From Brachycybe producta (taxonomy: Eukaryota > Arthropoda > Diplopoda > Playtdesmida > Andrognathidae), in NCBI GenBank assembly GCA_036925085.1, contig JAUPFP010000003.1:4583979-4647978 (forward strand): a stretch of 64,000 bases of DNA, read 5' to 3'. Below, piece after piece: positions 54,743 to 64,000 of the stretch (the stretch's first letter is position 1; every line of letters begins with the position of its first letter). The position numbers and the translations under genes are program-made. Below the pieces are notes generated by a model. The model did not search any database, was not told the origin of the DNA, and saw nothing but the letters and a program-made list of their open reading frames with translations.

Positions 54743-55284
54743 CCCCCTTTTGGTCACAGGCCCAATGTATAAAGGTCTTGATCAATTCGGGGTCCAATGC
54801 GGCCCACTCTCTGATATCGAAATATGAAATAACTCATTCAATGGTCCGGCTTGGCTAAGCAACGTCACACTTTGTAACGCTTCTCTGTATATTGTACGTT
54901 AACGGTTGTGTGCAATAAATACGTTTACCATTGCGTCTACAGAAGGTACTAAAGGGAACCGACCCCGGCACCATTCGGAGTCAGATCTAAATCATACACA
55001 CAATAAAAGGACAGCACACATGCACAGCACTGTTGATTCAAGAACACACAAATTAATGAAAAAATTAATATCTTTTCGTTGTTGATAACAAAAACGTCAA
55101 TAATTCCTTTTCTAGATCCTAGGTTTTGTTTGGAAACCACCTGGAGAATTCTCTCCGCATTACGTCATAAGACCGGATGAATCAAAATAACTTTAATTTT
55201 GTAAGGAATTAGAACCAATTGAGCTCGATTCACATTATACAAAACGTCACCGTCACCGTCCTTCAACGTCACGTCAAAATATTA
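54743..55284. other. No gene recognised
   Basis: Unique-looking sequence; a short (GTCACC)n-like piece near 55247-55262. Confidence 0.45.
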
Positions 55285-55287
55285 TTA

Positions 55288-56025
55288 AGGCTAATTCCCA
55301 TATGTTCATTACTTGCTACTTTGCTGCAATATAACCGCATTACTGATGCGTTTTAAGAGAAAAAGTAAAGATGACTTTTGTAGTCCGCGCTTGTTGGTCA
55401 TTTCAGTAGAGAAATAATAAACGAGCCAATGAAACCCACTCTCAATTTTCACGTTTTTTGGTCTCCATTTTTCTCGTTTACCCCCAAATAAACAAAATGG
55501 CGTCTATCAGGGAACTAAAATTTATTTTTATTTATATATATAATATCCCAGGTCTGTGTGTGTGTGTGGAGTAACATCGGAATTTATATAAATTTGAATA
55601 AATGAAATGAACAGCTTTTTTTTTTCTCAAGGTCAACTATATGTTGCACCATTCCCATCCAAGAACCCCATGATATTAAATTGGAGAGGAGAAAAGGTTA
55701 GAAAATGTAGAGAGAGAGAGAGAGAAACGTGGAGAGGAAAAAAAGTGAGAGGGGGTGACTGAAATTGAAATGAAAGAAGTAAAAAAAGGAACAAACAACG
55801 CGCATGCGCACAATTGCCTATGAATTTTGCTCCCGTCATTTATGACGGGTTACCCCACTAATGATATAATACTCCTTATGATTGGCTGATAGAAGAAAAA
55901 AATTTCATTGGCTATAGATGTTAATGTCGCAGTGATAATGTGAACTGCAGTGAAGGAACCATAGCTCAGTAATTTTGCAGTAATGAAGTAGTAGCAGTAG
56001 AAAACGTTGTAATGGGAATGAACCT
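55288..56025. mobile_element. TTA-flanked MITE (AGGCTAATTCCCAT end) hosting a Helitron
   Basis: Left end AGGCTAATTCCCAT and right end (complement) AGGTTCATTCCCAT, with TTA at 55285-55287 and 56026-56028. Helitron H6 splits it. Non-coding. Confidence 0.6.
55540..55861 (+). mobile_element. Non-autonomous Helitron, copy H6
   Basis: Ends GCTCCCGTCATTTATGACGG then GTTACCCCACTAA|T, so the terminal CTRR is CTAA here. The body has AATATCCCAGGTCTGTGTGT, CGGAATTTATATAAATTTGA and CGCGCATGCGCACAATTGCC. The 5' end is approximate. Confidence 0.8.
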
Positions 56026-56028
56026 TTA

Positions 56029-56500
56029 CACGATCTATTTTTTATGGTTTCGTTCACATTTACAAGCAACGTCAAGGAAACGTCAATGTACTTAATACAT
56101 GGTATTACATGTTGACGGTAATGTACCGTTTTAAGGTGACATTCCATATAATGTGTATTCGACCTTTATGATAATTTGAGGGGCTTTTTTTTTCTTCTTC
56201 AAAACTCAAGAAGTCCAGTTATTCAAATTGTTCAGGAAACGTAAAAAAAACTTCGACAAAATTTACATGTATTGAGATAGAAACCCTAAATTTGGAATGG
56301 CTTTTACTTTGCGTTACTTTCTACTTAGGAAAAAAAAAAAAGATTACAGATATCGATTCAGCTCTGAAAACTGTTTACAAAACTGCGAAAAAAAATAAGT
56401 TTGGGCCAAAAAATGAACTTAATGAGTTTTGATAAAAAAAAGCTCCTTTACTGTAACTGCACTACAGGCACACTCCATAAGACGTCATTTAACCGGTCAT
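56029..56500. other. No gene recognised
   Basis: AT-rich. ACGTCAAGGAAACGTCAATG near 56070 is a short direct repeat. Confidence 0.4.
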
Positions 56501-56861
56501 AGAACCGGTGATAAGAATGGGTTCCGAACCAAGTAGATCCGGTTCGGATCTACTCTTTGCCACCTCTAACTAATATGCTGCGTAAATCTGCTAGTGCATA
56601 TTCTGAACTGATAAGAACCGGTTCTGATCAGTTCGTTGATCTTGAAGAACTGGTTGAAACACATTAGCAGATTTGCACAGCACAGTAGACTAATGTGCAG
56701 CACAAATCGGCTAATGCAGATTGGAAACCGGTTCGTCAAGATCGACGAACTCATGAAAACCGGTTTTCAAAAAATCGCTAACCGCGAACCGCGAACAGAC
56801 AAAATCGGTTCCGAACCGAGTAGAAACGGTTCGGGTTCTACCCATTGCCACATCTAAACCT
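56501..56861. repeat. GGTTCCGAACC-rich elements with GCCACCTCTA ends
   Basis: Two same-orientation ends, TTTGCCACCTCTA (about 56556-56569) and CATTGCCACATCTA (about 56844-56857), each preceded by a CGGTTCCGAACC...AGTAGA...CGGTTCGG palindromic block. Between them, CTGCTAATG/CATTAGCAG inverted pairs surround GATCAGTTCGTTGATCTT. Probably degraded hAT-type MITEs. Confidence 0.45.
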
Positions 56862-56927
56862 AAACAAGAATGATTCCAGACAAGTCAATCGATTCTAATA
56901 ATACCAAATCTTCAAATAACTGATAAG

Positions 56928-57213
56928 TAGGGCTCGGATTTTGATGCAATATCAACCGGAATGTTTCTCAATTTGTGGCCCAAGAGCCAACTGTGAAGTA
57001 ATCATCATCATCAACATCATTAGAGCAACTACAATTATGCTTTTTCTAATCAGAAAAGGCTGGATGGAGGGGCTAGCTGTTTGGTTATTATCAGTTGTCA
57101 ACTAGAGTTCTAGCCTCTAACTATTATTTTTTAGTTAGAAAGAACAATTGGCACTTAATGGGCCACATATTGAGAAACATTCCGGTTGATATTACATCAA
57201 AATCCGAGCCCTA
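56928..57213. mobile_element. hAT MITE (TAGGGCTCGGATTTTGATG end)
   Basis: Long inverted arms from TAGGGCTCGGATTTTGATG through AATATCAACCGGAATGTTTC to TGGCCC. The 8-bp flanks CTGATAAG (56920-56927) and CTCATAAG (57214-57221) match at 7 of 8. 286 bp, non-coding. Confidence 0.85.
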
Positions 57214-57221
57214 CTCATAAG

Positions 57222-57531
57222 ATATACACATACATACAGACACACACCGATCAGTGATTACATACAATAAAGACCTAGCGACACCTAACTGACAGACATC
57301 AAAATTGAAGTAACATTATCTATTTATTTAGAAGACAGATTTTAATTGAATTCCACTTTAGACAAAAGCTGTCTTTTCCAAAAAAAAATTTTTCTCTCTC
57401 TCTCTTGTTTTTGCAATTTATCCATTTGTGTGTTGTTCTGTTTTATTTCTCAATTTCTAAACTTTTTTTTTTGCATTATCACATTATTCGTGTGCGTTTT
57501 CGTTCTCGTTATTCAATCTCAATGTGTGCGT
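57222..57531. other. No gene; GT microsatellite at end
   Basis: AT-rich DNA ending in a GTGTGTGTGT tract that supplies the target of foldback M9 and, later, of the hAT element. Confidence 0.5.
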
Positions 57532-57768
57532 GTGTGTGTTGCACACAGGGCCGCAACTAGGAATTTTGCGCCCGGAGATCATATCAACATTGTCGCCCCA
57601 TAAACCCCCAAAACTAACTATGTCTATGGTGTACAATGTACACCTATTTCTTAATAGGCCTAAATTAGGCTCATTGACAGTGAATAAATTAAGAATAAAA
57701 ATTATTTTTAATTTCTAAATGAAACAAATTTAGACATACATAAAAATGAAATAAACTGAAACAAATGC

Positions 57769-60309
57769 TTACACTTTCAAAGGAACCTTTCGTACCTTAG
57801 CATTAGCAAAATCTTCTATAATGGAATCAAATGATAATCTTTCAGCAAATTCGTGCTCAATGGAAATTATTGCTAGGTTGCTAAGTCTTTCTTGACCCAT
57901 TGATGAGCGTAAATAACTTTTAATTAGTTTCAATTTGGAAAAAGCACGTTCATTAGAAGCCACTGTAACTGGTAAAGTCAAAAATATTCTTAGCCCAGTT
58001 TCTATGTTGGGGAAAACAGATTCCAGCTCATTTTTATATAAAACATTCAACATCTCTAATGGCCCAGTTTCAGCAACTGTTTTATGTTCTAAAAGATGGG
58101 AAATCTGACATTTAAAATAATTTGTTTCATTCACAAGTTGGCACATATTAAAATCATAAGGGTATTTTAATGACAAGTCTTTAGAATGTTTTTCTAAATC
58201 AGACTGTGACAATGACTGTAGCTTTGATCCCCATAAAAACCCAAATAATTCTGAGCAATCACGAATTTGTTGAAATCGTCTCGTTACTTGTGATACCAAA
58301 TTATCTAACAATTCATTGAAAAATTCAATTTCAAATCTTTGTAAAACAGTCATTTCTGTATCTTCTGACAGTTCACTGGTCCGTTTTCTTTTTTTATTTT
58401 TAGTCGATCTCACATTTGAGAATCCATTCTCATAATCAATATCACAGCACTCTGCAACTTCTAAGGCATCCTCGTAACATTTCCTGAACCCATTTATCCG
58501 AAATTCGTTCATCCAGCTTAGCAGACCAGCTAGAAGTTTCTCAGCTTTTTCAATGTCAACACCACTTGCTTGAAATGCAAGGTTACACAATTGAATTTTT
58601 GATAGCAAAGCATCCCATATTGTTAGTGACAATAAAAATTTAAATGACATCAAAGTGTTTAACAAAGAAACAGCACTAGCAACAGTCTCGGAATTAAACA
58701 TTGAATTATTTTCAATCATCTCATTTACTGTTTCTAAAATAATGCAATACTGTGATTTTAATGCATTAACAGCTTCATGTCTAGCTGCCCAACGTGTTGA
58801 ACTGTGACCTTTCAATGTAATTTTAACTCTTTCTTTTAAAAAAGCCCATCTAACAGTTGAACCAGAGAAAAACAAAAAAATATTTTGTATTTGACCAAGT
58901 GCTAATTTTGCTGATGGGACCCTTTCTGCAGCATTAACACCCACTAGATTTAATGAATGAGCAGCACACGGTATGTAATCAGCAAAAGGACTTTCATCAG
59001 TGATCCATTTTTGCACACCATTATAAGTACCGGACATATTACTTCCATTGTCATATCCCTGCCCTCGGCAATCTTTCATGCTTAACCCATCTAGTTTCAT
59101 TTTTTCAATAATAACTTTGGACAACCCTAGCCCGGTCTTTTCTGTTGTTGTAATAAAATCTATGAAATTTTCTTCTATTAAACAACCACTCTTCAAACAA
59201 GATACACTTCTAAGAACTTGACTGATCTGTTCAGAATGGGACACATCAGGCGTTGAGTCAAACATTATAGAAAAATATTTTCGCTTTTGTATTACATTCA
59301 AAATACTTTTTCGCATAGACTGTCCACACAGTGAAATAAATTCATTTTGAATTTTCCAAGAAAAATAATTAGTTTTACATTTCTTTAAACGTGAAACATG
59401 CTTACTTAAAGCAGGATCATATTTACTCAGCAATTTCATTAGTCCCAAAAAATTGCCGCAATTTCTATCTGAAATGTTTGACGAACTCCCCCGAAAAGCC
59501 AAATTGCTTTTAGCCAAAAATAAAACTGCATCCAATATCCCTTTCAAAACCTTGCGCCAGTGATCTATTTCAGACAAATTTTCTCTCTCATTAACTTCAC
59601 AAATGGAATTTCCTTTTTTAAGATTCAACAAATAAACTTTCCATTTGGTCATACAGTTAATATGTGAAGCACTCTCTTCATGTCTTTCGATTGCTCTACC
59701 TTTGTTCTTAAAGTCTACGAACCCTTCATTACCTTCCCCATAGTTTTTCCATGGCGTGCATATGGAAGAATCGGAAAAGAGGCAACATGAAAAACATAAC
59801 AAACTATTGCTTTTGTCACTGAATACCATCCATTCTCTTGTATAACTCTCGCCATTTGATTTAGTTCCAGTAAAAAAACTTGAGTTGAATGAATAAGTAT
59901 CTCTTTCTGGATAGGCTTTCTTCATGTTTTGTGTTGGCCCTTTGAGAAGAATGATACTTCGTGCTGCCTGACTTAAACATTTAGGCCAATCACTAGGATC
60001 AGCATAATTAAAAGCCACTGAAAATGTACAGTTTATAAAGTTCATTAATATTAGTTTCAATTTGCAATTTGTAATTAGTGTGTCTGTATTTTGATGGTTA
60101 CCTGAATTGTTGAATTTTTCACATGTTTCAATTTCTTCTGCTGTAACTACTGTTTCGATTCCTTTTGATGCTTCAGTTTCATGTTTAAAATTACATGGTT
60201 TCTTGAAAAACTTCTTTGCCTGAGTAGCTAATTTCAGTGTTGCAGCAATATTTTCTGTTTTCTTTTTTCTTATAGCTGCTCCACTTAACTTTTTGCCCAT
60301 CCTTTTCAA
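57769..60309 (-). CDS. hAT transposase, TTF-zinc-finger/DUF4371 type
   Basis: 846 codons, uninterrupted, cut-and-paste transposase of the hAT superfamily, resembling vertebrate ZMYM1-like proteins. The N-terminus is Lys-rich (nuclear signal-like). A TTF-type zinc finger spans about 105-225 with CFSC at 172-175 and H210/H216. The RNase H-fold core has the first Asp in FDSTPDVSHSEQ (D351), the second in RGQGYDNGSNMSG (D420) and the conserved CAAHSLNL at 448-455. STRW at 504-507 is family-typical. The Lys/Arg-rich patch 638-643 lies in the insertion domain. The catalytic Glu is probably E787 in SNERAFSKLK, inside the C-terminal hAT dimerisation region (about 740-820). No key residue appears lost. 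The ATG at 60309 is the first in frame after the 5' hairpin. Length is normal for the group. Confidence 0.93.
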   Translation of the reverse strand: MKRMGKKLSGAAIRKKKTENIAATLKLATQAKKFFKKPCNFKHETEASKGIETVVTAEEIETCEKFNNSGNHQNTDTLITNCKLKLILMNFINCTFSVAFNYADPSDWPKCLSQAARSIILLKGPTQNMKKAYPERDTYSFNSSFFTGTKSNGESYTREWMVFSDKSNSLLCFSCCLFSDSSICTPWKNYGEGNEGFVDFKNKGRAIERHEESASHINCMTKWKVYLLNLKKGNSICEVNERENLSEIDHWRKVLKGILDAVLFLAKSNLAFRGSSSNISDRNCGNFLGLMKLLSKYDPALSKHVSRLKKCKTNYFSWKIQNEFISLCGQSMRKSILNVIQKRKYFSIMFDSTPDVSHSEQISQVLRSVSCLKSGCLIEENFIDFITTTEKTGLGLSKVIIEKMKLDGLSMKDCRGQGYDNGSNMSGTYNGVQKWITDESPFADYIPCAAHSLNLVGVNAAERVPSAKLALGQIQNIFLFFSGSTVRWAFLKERVKITLKGHSSTRWAARHEAVNALKSQYCIILETVNEMIENNSMFNSETVASAVSLLNTLMSFKFLLSLTIWDALLSKIQLCNLAFQASGVDIEKAEKLLAGLLSWMNEFRINGFRKCYEDALEVAECCDIDYENGFSNVRSTKNKKRKRTSELSEDTEMTVLQRFEIEFFNELLDNLVSQVTRRFQQIRDCSELFGFLWGSKLQSLSQSDLEKHSKDLSLKYPYDFNMCQLVNETNYFKCQISHLLEHKTVAETGPLEMLNVLYKNELESVFPNIETGLRIFLTLPVTVASNERAFSKLKLIKSYLRSSMGQERLSNLAIISIEHEFAERLSFDSIIEDFANAKVRKVPLKV

Positions 60310-60377
60310 TTTACTACAAGACTAGTACAAGTCACAATGAATACTCAGTTTACAGTTAAGGTCCCCAGATGAAAGGG

Positions 60378-60444
60378 GAATCTTTCATGCTATAGAGAAA
60401 ATTAGGGGACCGTCCCCTAATTTTCTCTATAGCATGAAAGATTC
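60378..60444. other. Perfect 33-bp hairpin upstream of the transposase ATG
   Basis: The left arm 60378-60410 begins GAATCTTTCATGC and ends TTAGGGGAC. The right arm 60412-60444 is its exact reverse complement, with one C between. It lies 69 bp before the start codon on the transcript strand. No mismatch over 33 bp implies recent origin or maintained pairing. Confidence 0.9.
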
Positions 60445-60721
60445 GAAGGTCATGACTCATTTATTCTTTGTAACAAAAATTTAAGGGTTGGTCCTGACTC
60501 CTTAACATCCTGTTACTCTCAACTTTGCTATTCAAAGTTGAAACAACAGGAATATAGTGACACCATCTTATTATAATTAGACATTAATACCATTATTTTC
60601 ATTAAAAAATTAAATTTTTTAAAAAATTAAAAATTTATTTCTAAACTTTTGGCGCCCCCTTTTAGTCGGCGCCCGGAGATTAGCTTTCCTCTGTCCTCCT
60701 CGTCGTTGCGCCACTGGTTGC

Positions 60722-60913
60722 ACAGGCATCTGTAGACAGCTTCAGAATTTTTTGGCTCCGCCCTTTTATAAATGTCATCAATTTCTAATTGGTTTGTTAC
60801 TGGGTCTGATGTCACATGCCCCGCCCTTTTTATTTCTAATTGGTTGATATTTGGTCTGACGCTCATAAAAGGGCAGAACCAAAAAAATTCTGAAGCTGTC
60901 TACAGATGCCTGT
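60722..60913. mobile_element. MULE-like foldback M9
   Basis: Arms ACAGGCATCTGTAGACAGCT and complement. After removing the hAT element, the 11-bp duplication GTGTGTGTTGC is exact: left copy 57532-57542, right copy 60914-60924. Non-coding. Confidence 0.88.
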
Positions 60914-60928
60914 GTGTGTGTTGCTTCT

Positions 60929-61133
60929 ACAAGCAATTAGAAATCGGGACACACAGAAGTTGGCTCCGCCCTTTTTATGACGAACGCAACTTCTAATTGG
61001 TTCGTTATGTAGTCTGACGTCACATGCTCCGCCTTTCTCAACGTCGAACCACACAACAAACTAATTAGAAGTTGCCGGTCGTCATAAAAAGGGCGGAGCC
61101 AACTTCTGTTTAGCCCGATTTCTAATTGCCTGT
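60929..61133. mobile_element. MULE-like foldback M10
   Basis: Arms GCAATTAGAAATCGGG and complement around GAAGTTGGCTCCGCCCTTTT and the ACGTCACATGC core. It lies 15 bp from M9. No target duplication is evident. Confidence 0.78.
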
Positions 61134-61366
61134 GTTTAAACACGGTACAGCTAACTAGTTATTACTAACTAGAACGAAAGCCTGTCTTTGACGGGTGTGA
61201 TAGTGATAGCCTTATACAGTATATCTCGGATTGAGAACATTTCGCGATATACATTTCAAGTAAATACTTTGCTTGATCCTAGTATATTAACCTGCCTTGT
61301 GTTGAAAAAATTAATTACACCAAAACTACAGCCAGAACTTGAACCAAGGACCTCTCTCACTTTTCT
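61134..61366. other. No gene recognised
   Basis: Short unique-looking stretch between two foldbacks. Confidence 0.45.
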
Positions 61367-61375
61367 ACCAAAGAC

Positions 61376-61571
61376 ACAGGCATCTCTGCTCAGCAGTAAA
61401 ATTTTGTTGGCCTCGCACCTTTTATGAGCATCATCAATTTCTAATTTGTTCGTTACTTGGTCTGATGTCACAGGCACCGCCCCATTTCAATTTCTAATTG
61501 GTTGATATTTGGTCTGACGCTCACATGAGGGCGGGGACAACAAAATTTTACTGTTGGGCAGAGATGCCTGT
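61376..61571. mobile_element. MULE-like foldback M11 with exact 9-bp duplication
   Basis: Ends ACAGGCATCTCTGC and complement, flanked by ACCAAAGAC at 61367-61375 and 61572-61580. The core is as in M9. A 9-bp duplication is typical of Mutator-like elements. Confidence 0.9.
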
Positions 61572-61657
61572 ACCAAAGACACAACCAATTTTGCTAACAA
61601 TGTAAATTGTGAGATCAATGGTGACTTCCTTTACCATAACTCAAGTGGGTTAACTTA

Positions 61658-62070
61658 AGCCCCGTTTTCACGATGATAGTTGTTACGATAGTTGCTGTCA
61701 TGAGAGCAACTATCGCGAGAACTATCATTGTGAAAACCACATGATAGTCACTATCGCACTGTCGCGATAGCACTATCACACTATCTCGTTTGAGTAGATA
61801 GTTGATAGTGCTGTCGCGATAGTAATAGTTGTTGTGTGACCGCTTGTAGGGAAATATCCACTTTGTAGGGATATTTGGCTTCTGTAGAGAGAGAGAGGCA
61901 ACACTGTTGTTGACTCAATGATATCCTGTGAAGTAGACGTCGCACTGTTATGTGACAGAACTATCAACGTTACTTCAAGACATGTAGACAGTTGCTATCG
62001 TGAGAGTGAATTATCGCAACTTTCACGACAGCTACTCTCATGACAGAACTATCGCCGTGAAAACGAGGCT
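61658..62070. mobile_element. TTA-flanked MITE rich in CTATCGCGA
   Basis: Ends AGCCCCGTTTTCACGATGAT and (complement) AGCCTCGTTTTCACGGCGAT, with TTA at 61655-61657 and 62071-62073. The interior has many ACTATCG / CGATAGT motifs. 413 bp, non-coding. Confidence 0.82.
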
Positions 62071-62073
62071 TTA

Positions 62074-62882
62074 TTTTTTTTGAAAAAAAGCGTGATGCAA
62101 TAAAGCAAGTTTTCCTGGCTGCCAATTTCATATGTTCAGGGATTCTGGCGAAATTTGATGACACAAAAATGAGGTAAAGGGAGGAAAATAGAAAATTCGA
62201 ATGTAGCCTACGAAGAGGCCCATCTAAAGATGTGTGTATACCGGTTAATTTTCATGATTCTAGAGTGTGTAGTTTCCGAGAACATTCGTGCACAAAGGGA
62301 GCGAGTGAAGAAGAGATAGAGCGTGTCAGCCCTTAGCAAATGACTGTGAGCTCTCGTTTAATTATTACAAATATATAATTAATACTAAAATTTGAAAACT
62401 ATGACAATCAATTTCTTTATGTTACTTCTGATTCAGGCCTGTATTAAGGCATGTGCCAACAGGAACCTTCCAGGTTAAGGAATCCCCGCCCGCCCCACAA
62501 ACAAATCACTTGACTTGTGATAATATTAATTTAAAAATGTTTTTTTATGTTCTTTTCGTAAAATTTATTCCAAACTAAACTAGAAATAGCCTGTCTGTTC
62601 ATTTATTGTACTCGATACGCACCGCTAGGGGCGCAGCTAGCCTGGTATTACGTAGAGTCCGACACTGTCCACACTTATAAATTAACGCAACCATTGCTTT
62701 TGACAAACCGGAAGTTCTACATATCTGCAGATGGTACGCGTTAGCCTGAATAATGCAGTGGAAATATCTTAGTGGTGCTCTCAAAGAACGTTCCGTGGCA
62801 CAGAAAGTCCAGAAAATAACATCATTTCCTAAAGTACCAGAACACTTATTAAGCGTATAAGCTATTTGAAGTTGATGTAGAC
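62074..62882. other. No gene recognised
   Basis: Mostly AT-rich. 62590-62830 has higher GC; the 108-codon minus-strand frame 62599-62925 has no family I recognise and overlaps the next MITE. Confidence 0.4.
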
Positions 62883-63158
62883 CAAGCATGTCAAACTCAA
62901 AGGCTAACACGGGCCAAATAAACAAGGTCTAAGTTTATGTGGGCCGCAAAAACTTCAATTTTTATAGAAACGTAGGTTTCATTCGAAATTAGTACAATAT
63001 AAAAGCGAACAAGGACAACGGTAAAATTAATGTTTTCTTTTCGTGACACTTGGCATCTCTTCTCTGTTACCATCTTTCCTTGCTTTCAAAACTGACCCAA
63101 GTTGAATGTCAGTAATCCTGGATCTGATAGGGGCTGGGCCACAAGTTTGACATGCTTG
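62883..63158. mobile_element. hAT-like MITE (CAAGCATGTCAAACTC end)
   Basis: Inverted ends CAAGCATGTCAAACTC and AAGTTTGACATGCTTG; GGGCC blocks lie near both ends. The 8-bp flanks ATGTAGAC and ATGTATAT match at 6 of 8, so the duplication is worn or absent. Confidence 0.65.
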
Positions 63159-64000
63159 ATGTATATGGCACATGTATGTGGCACATTCAATGGGGAACTA
63201 ACCTATAGGAGCCCCCAGGTTCTACTTCGCACAGCCCCCCCCCCAAAGTGTTACCCCGGGCCTGTTCTGATTGGCTACAAGAAGAAGCTCTGCTCTGCCT
63301 TCCGAGTGCCGAAATCAGGTCGGATCTGTAAATATGTAGCCGAGACATGGAATCGGTTTGTGAAATTGCAGACAAAACAAAAGTCGCAGAAATGTTTCAT
63401 AAATTGTCACCACTTTCTTTGTCTCGAAACACTCTAGTTTCTGTTTTGTCAGCTTGATGTGGGATCCGGCCTAAGTAACATTAATTTTGGTTTATTACAA
63501 AAGGGAACTGAGAGAAGAAAAATAATAAAAAACCGGTCAAAGTATCTCTTTTTATTATTTCTCACTGCAGCTTCAATTCAAAGCTCTCTATCTCTACTTG
63601 AAAATGAATTAATAAACGAAGAGGAAACTAATAAAAAAAACTCTCCAATAAACAAAAGAATGATAAACAGAATTACGAATTCTAATTAAATTTATATATA
63701 CTTAGACAAAAATAGATGAAACGCGAAATTGAAAAGAGATGGAAAGCAGAGGGGTTTATAAGAAGGGAGTGGAAAAGAAAGCTGCTAAAGGGGTGGTGGT
63801 GGTGGCCCTGGTAGGTGAAGAGAATGGAGCTATTTCGTCCTCACTGAAGATTACTTTTACAACATACTTCAAGTCCATTCCATAGAAAAACGAAAAAACG
63901 GAAAATAAAAAACCTGAGTGACCAAAGCAAAGAAAGAAAACCAACTATTTTGTGTTATAATTTGAAAACTATAAAAGTTGACGGCCGCTTCCACACGATA
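63159..64000. other. No gene confidently recognised
   Basis: 63200-63380 is less AT-rich, with a C run at 63235-63244. A 48-codon plus-strand frame (63739-63885) contains GGTGGTGGTGGTGGCCCTG|GTAGGT, a donor-like site, but there is no acceptor or family match. Confidence 0.35.

Larger units (their letters stand above)
57546..60716 (-). mobile_element. Autonomous hAT transposon (ZMYM1-like lineage)
   Basis: 3171 bp. Ends CAGGGCCGCAAC and (complement) CAGTGGCGCAAC form a short imperfect TIR, with CTCCGGGCGC-type subterminal sequence on both sides. GTTGCACA is duplicated exactly at 57538-57545 and 60717-60724. One uninterrupted transposase ORF lies inside. Intact structure suggests recent activity. 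Confidence 0.95.

Noticed and set aside
63739-63885. Short exon-like ORF with a GTAGGT donor
   Set aside because: No acceptor, low complexity (GGT repeats), and the frame reads through the supposed donor.

Overview
The window reads as a piece of a repeat-rich, AT-rich metazoan genome. I cannot name the organism. The evidence is the mix of element types: a Ty3/Gypsy-type LTR retrotransposon, the 3' end of a CR1/L2-like LINE, a ZMYM1-like hAT transposase, Helitron 3' ends, and several palindromic MITE families in low-GC DNA. No bacterial-style gene, tRNA, rRNA or CRISPR array is visible. One 99-bp segment (40939-41037) looks like a possible host exon. Everything else that can be assigned is mobile or tandemly repeated DNA.

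Layout. 1-26.7 kb is a mosaic of non-autonomous DNA transposons. These are TTAA-flanked palindromic elements, short MULE-like foldbacks with 9-11 bp target duplications, TWA/TA-flanked MITEs, hAT MITEs and Helitrons, often nested two to four deep. Large tandem arrays sit among them: purine-rich at 9.8-10.3 kb, 21-bp units at 11.7-12.5 kb, and 30-bp units at 17.9-20.0 kb. The last lies in the loop of a TTAA foldback and ends in a 596-nt perfect alternating purine-pyrimidine run.

26801-37074 is a complete, very young LTR retrotransposon of 10.3 kb. Its two 687-bp LTRs differ by one base that I could see. It has a 4-bp target duplication, a tRNA-Ala-like primer site, a 2.4-kb structured leader, an intact gag-protease ORF (793 aa), a hairpin-rich spacer and an intact second ORF (725 aa) of unknown family. 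It has no reverse transcriptase, RNase H or integrase. It would need a partner element for those activities, and the second ORF is the best candidate here for something undescribed.

37.1-57.5 kb returns to MITE mosaic. It holds a 20-bp array inside a TIR element (41.6-42.4 kb), a 1.27-kb TIR element carrying a truncated LINE (42.7-43.9 kb), and a 23-bp array of about 64 units (46.3-47.8 kb) grown from the end of a transposon whose unexpanded copies are also in the window. 57546-60716 is an apparently complete autonomous hAT transposon with an 846-aa transposase ORF, terminal inverted repeats and a perfect 8-bp target duplication. It is inserted exactly at the edge of an older foldback. 60.7-64 kb contains three MULE-like foldbacks and further MITEs.

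The main theme is transposons as seeds for tandem arrays. At least three element families here contain an array built from their own terminal or central sequence, at different stages of expansion.
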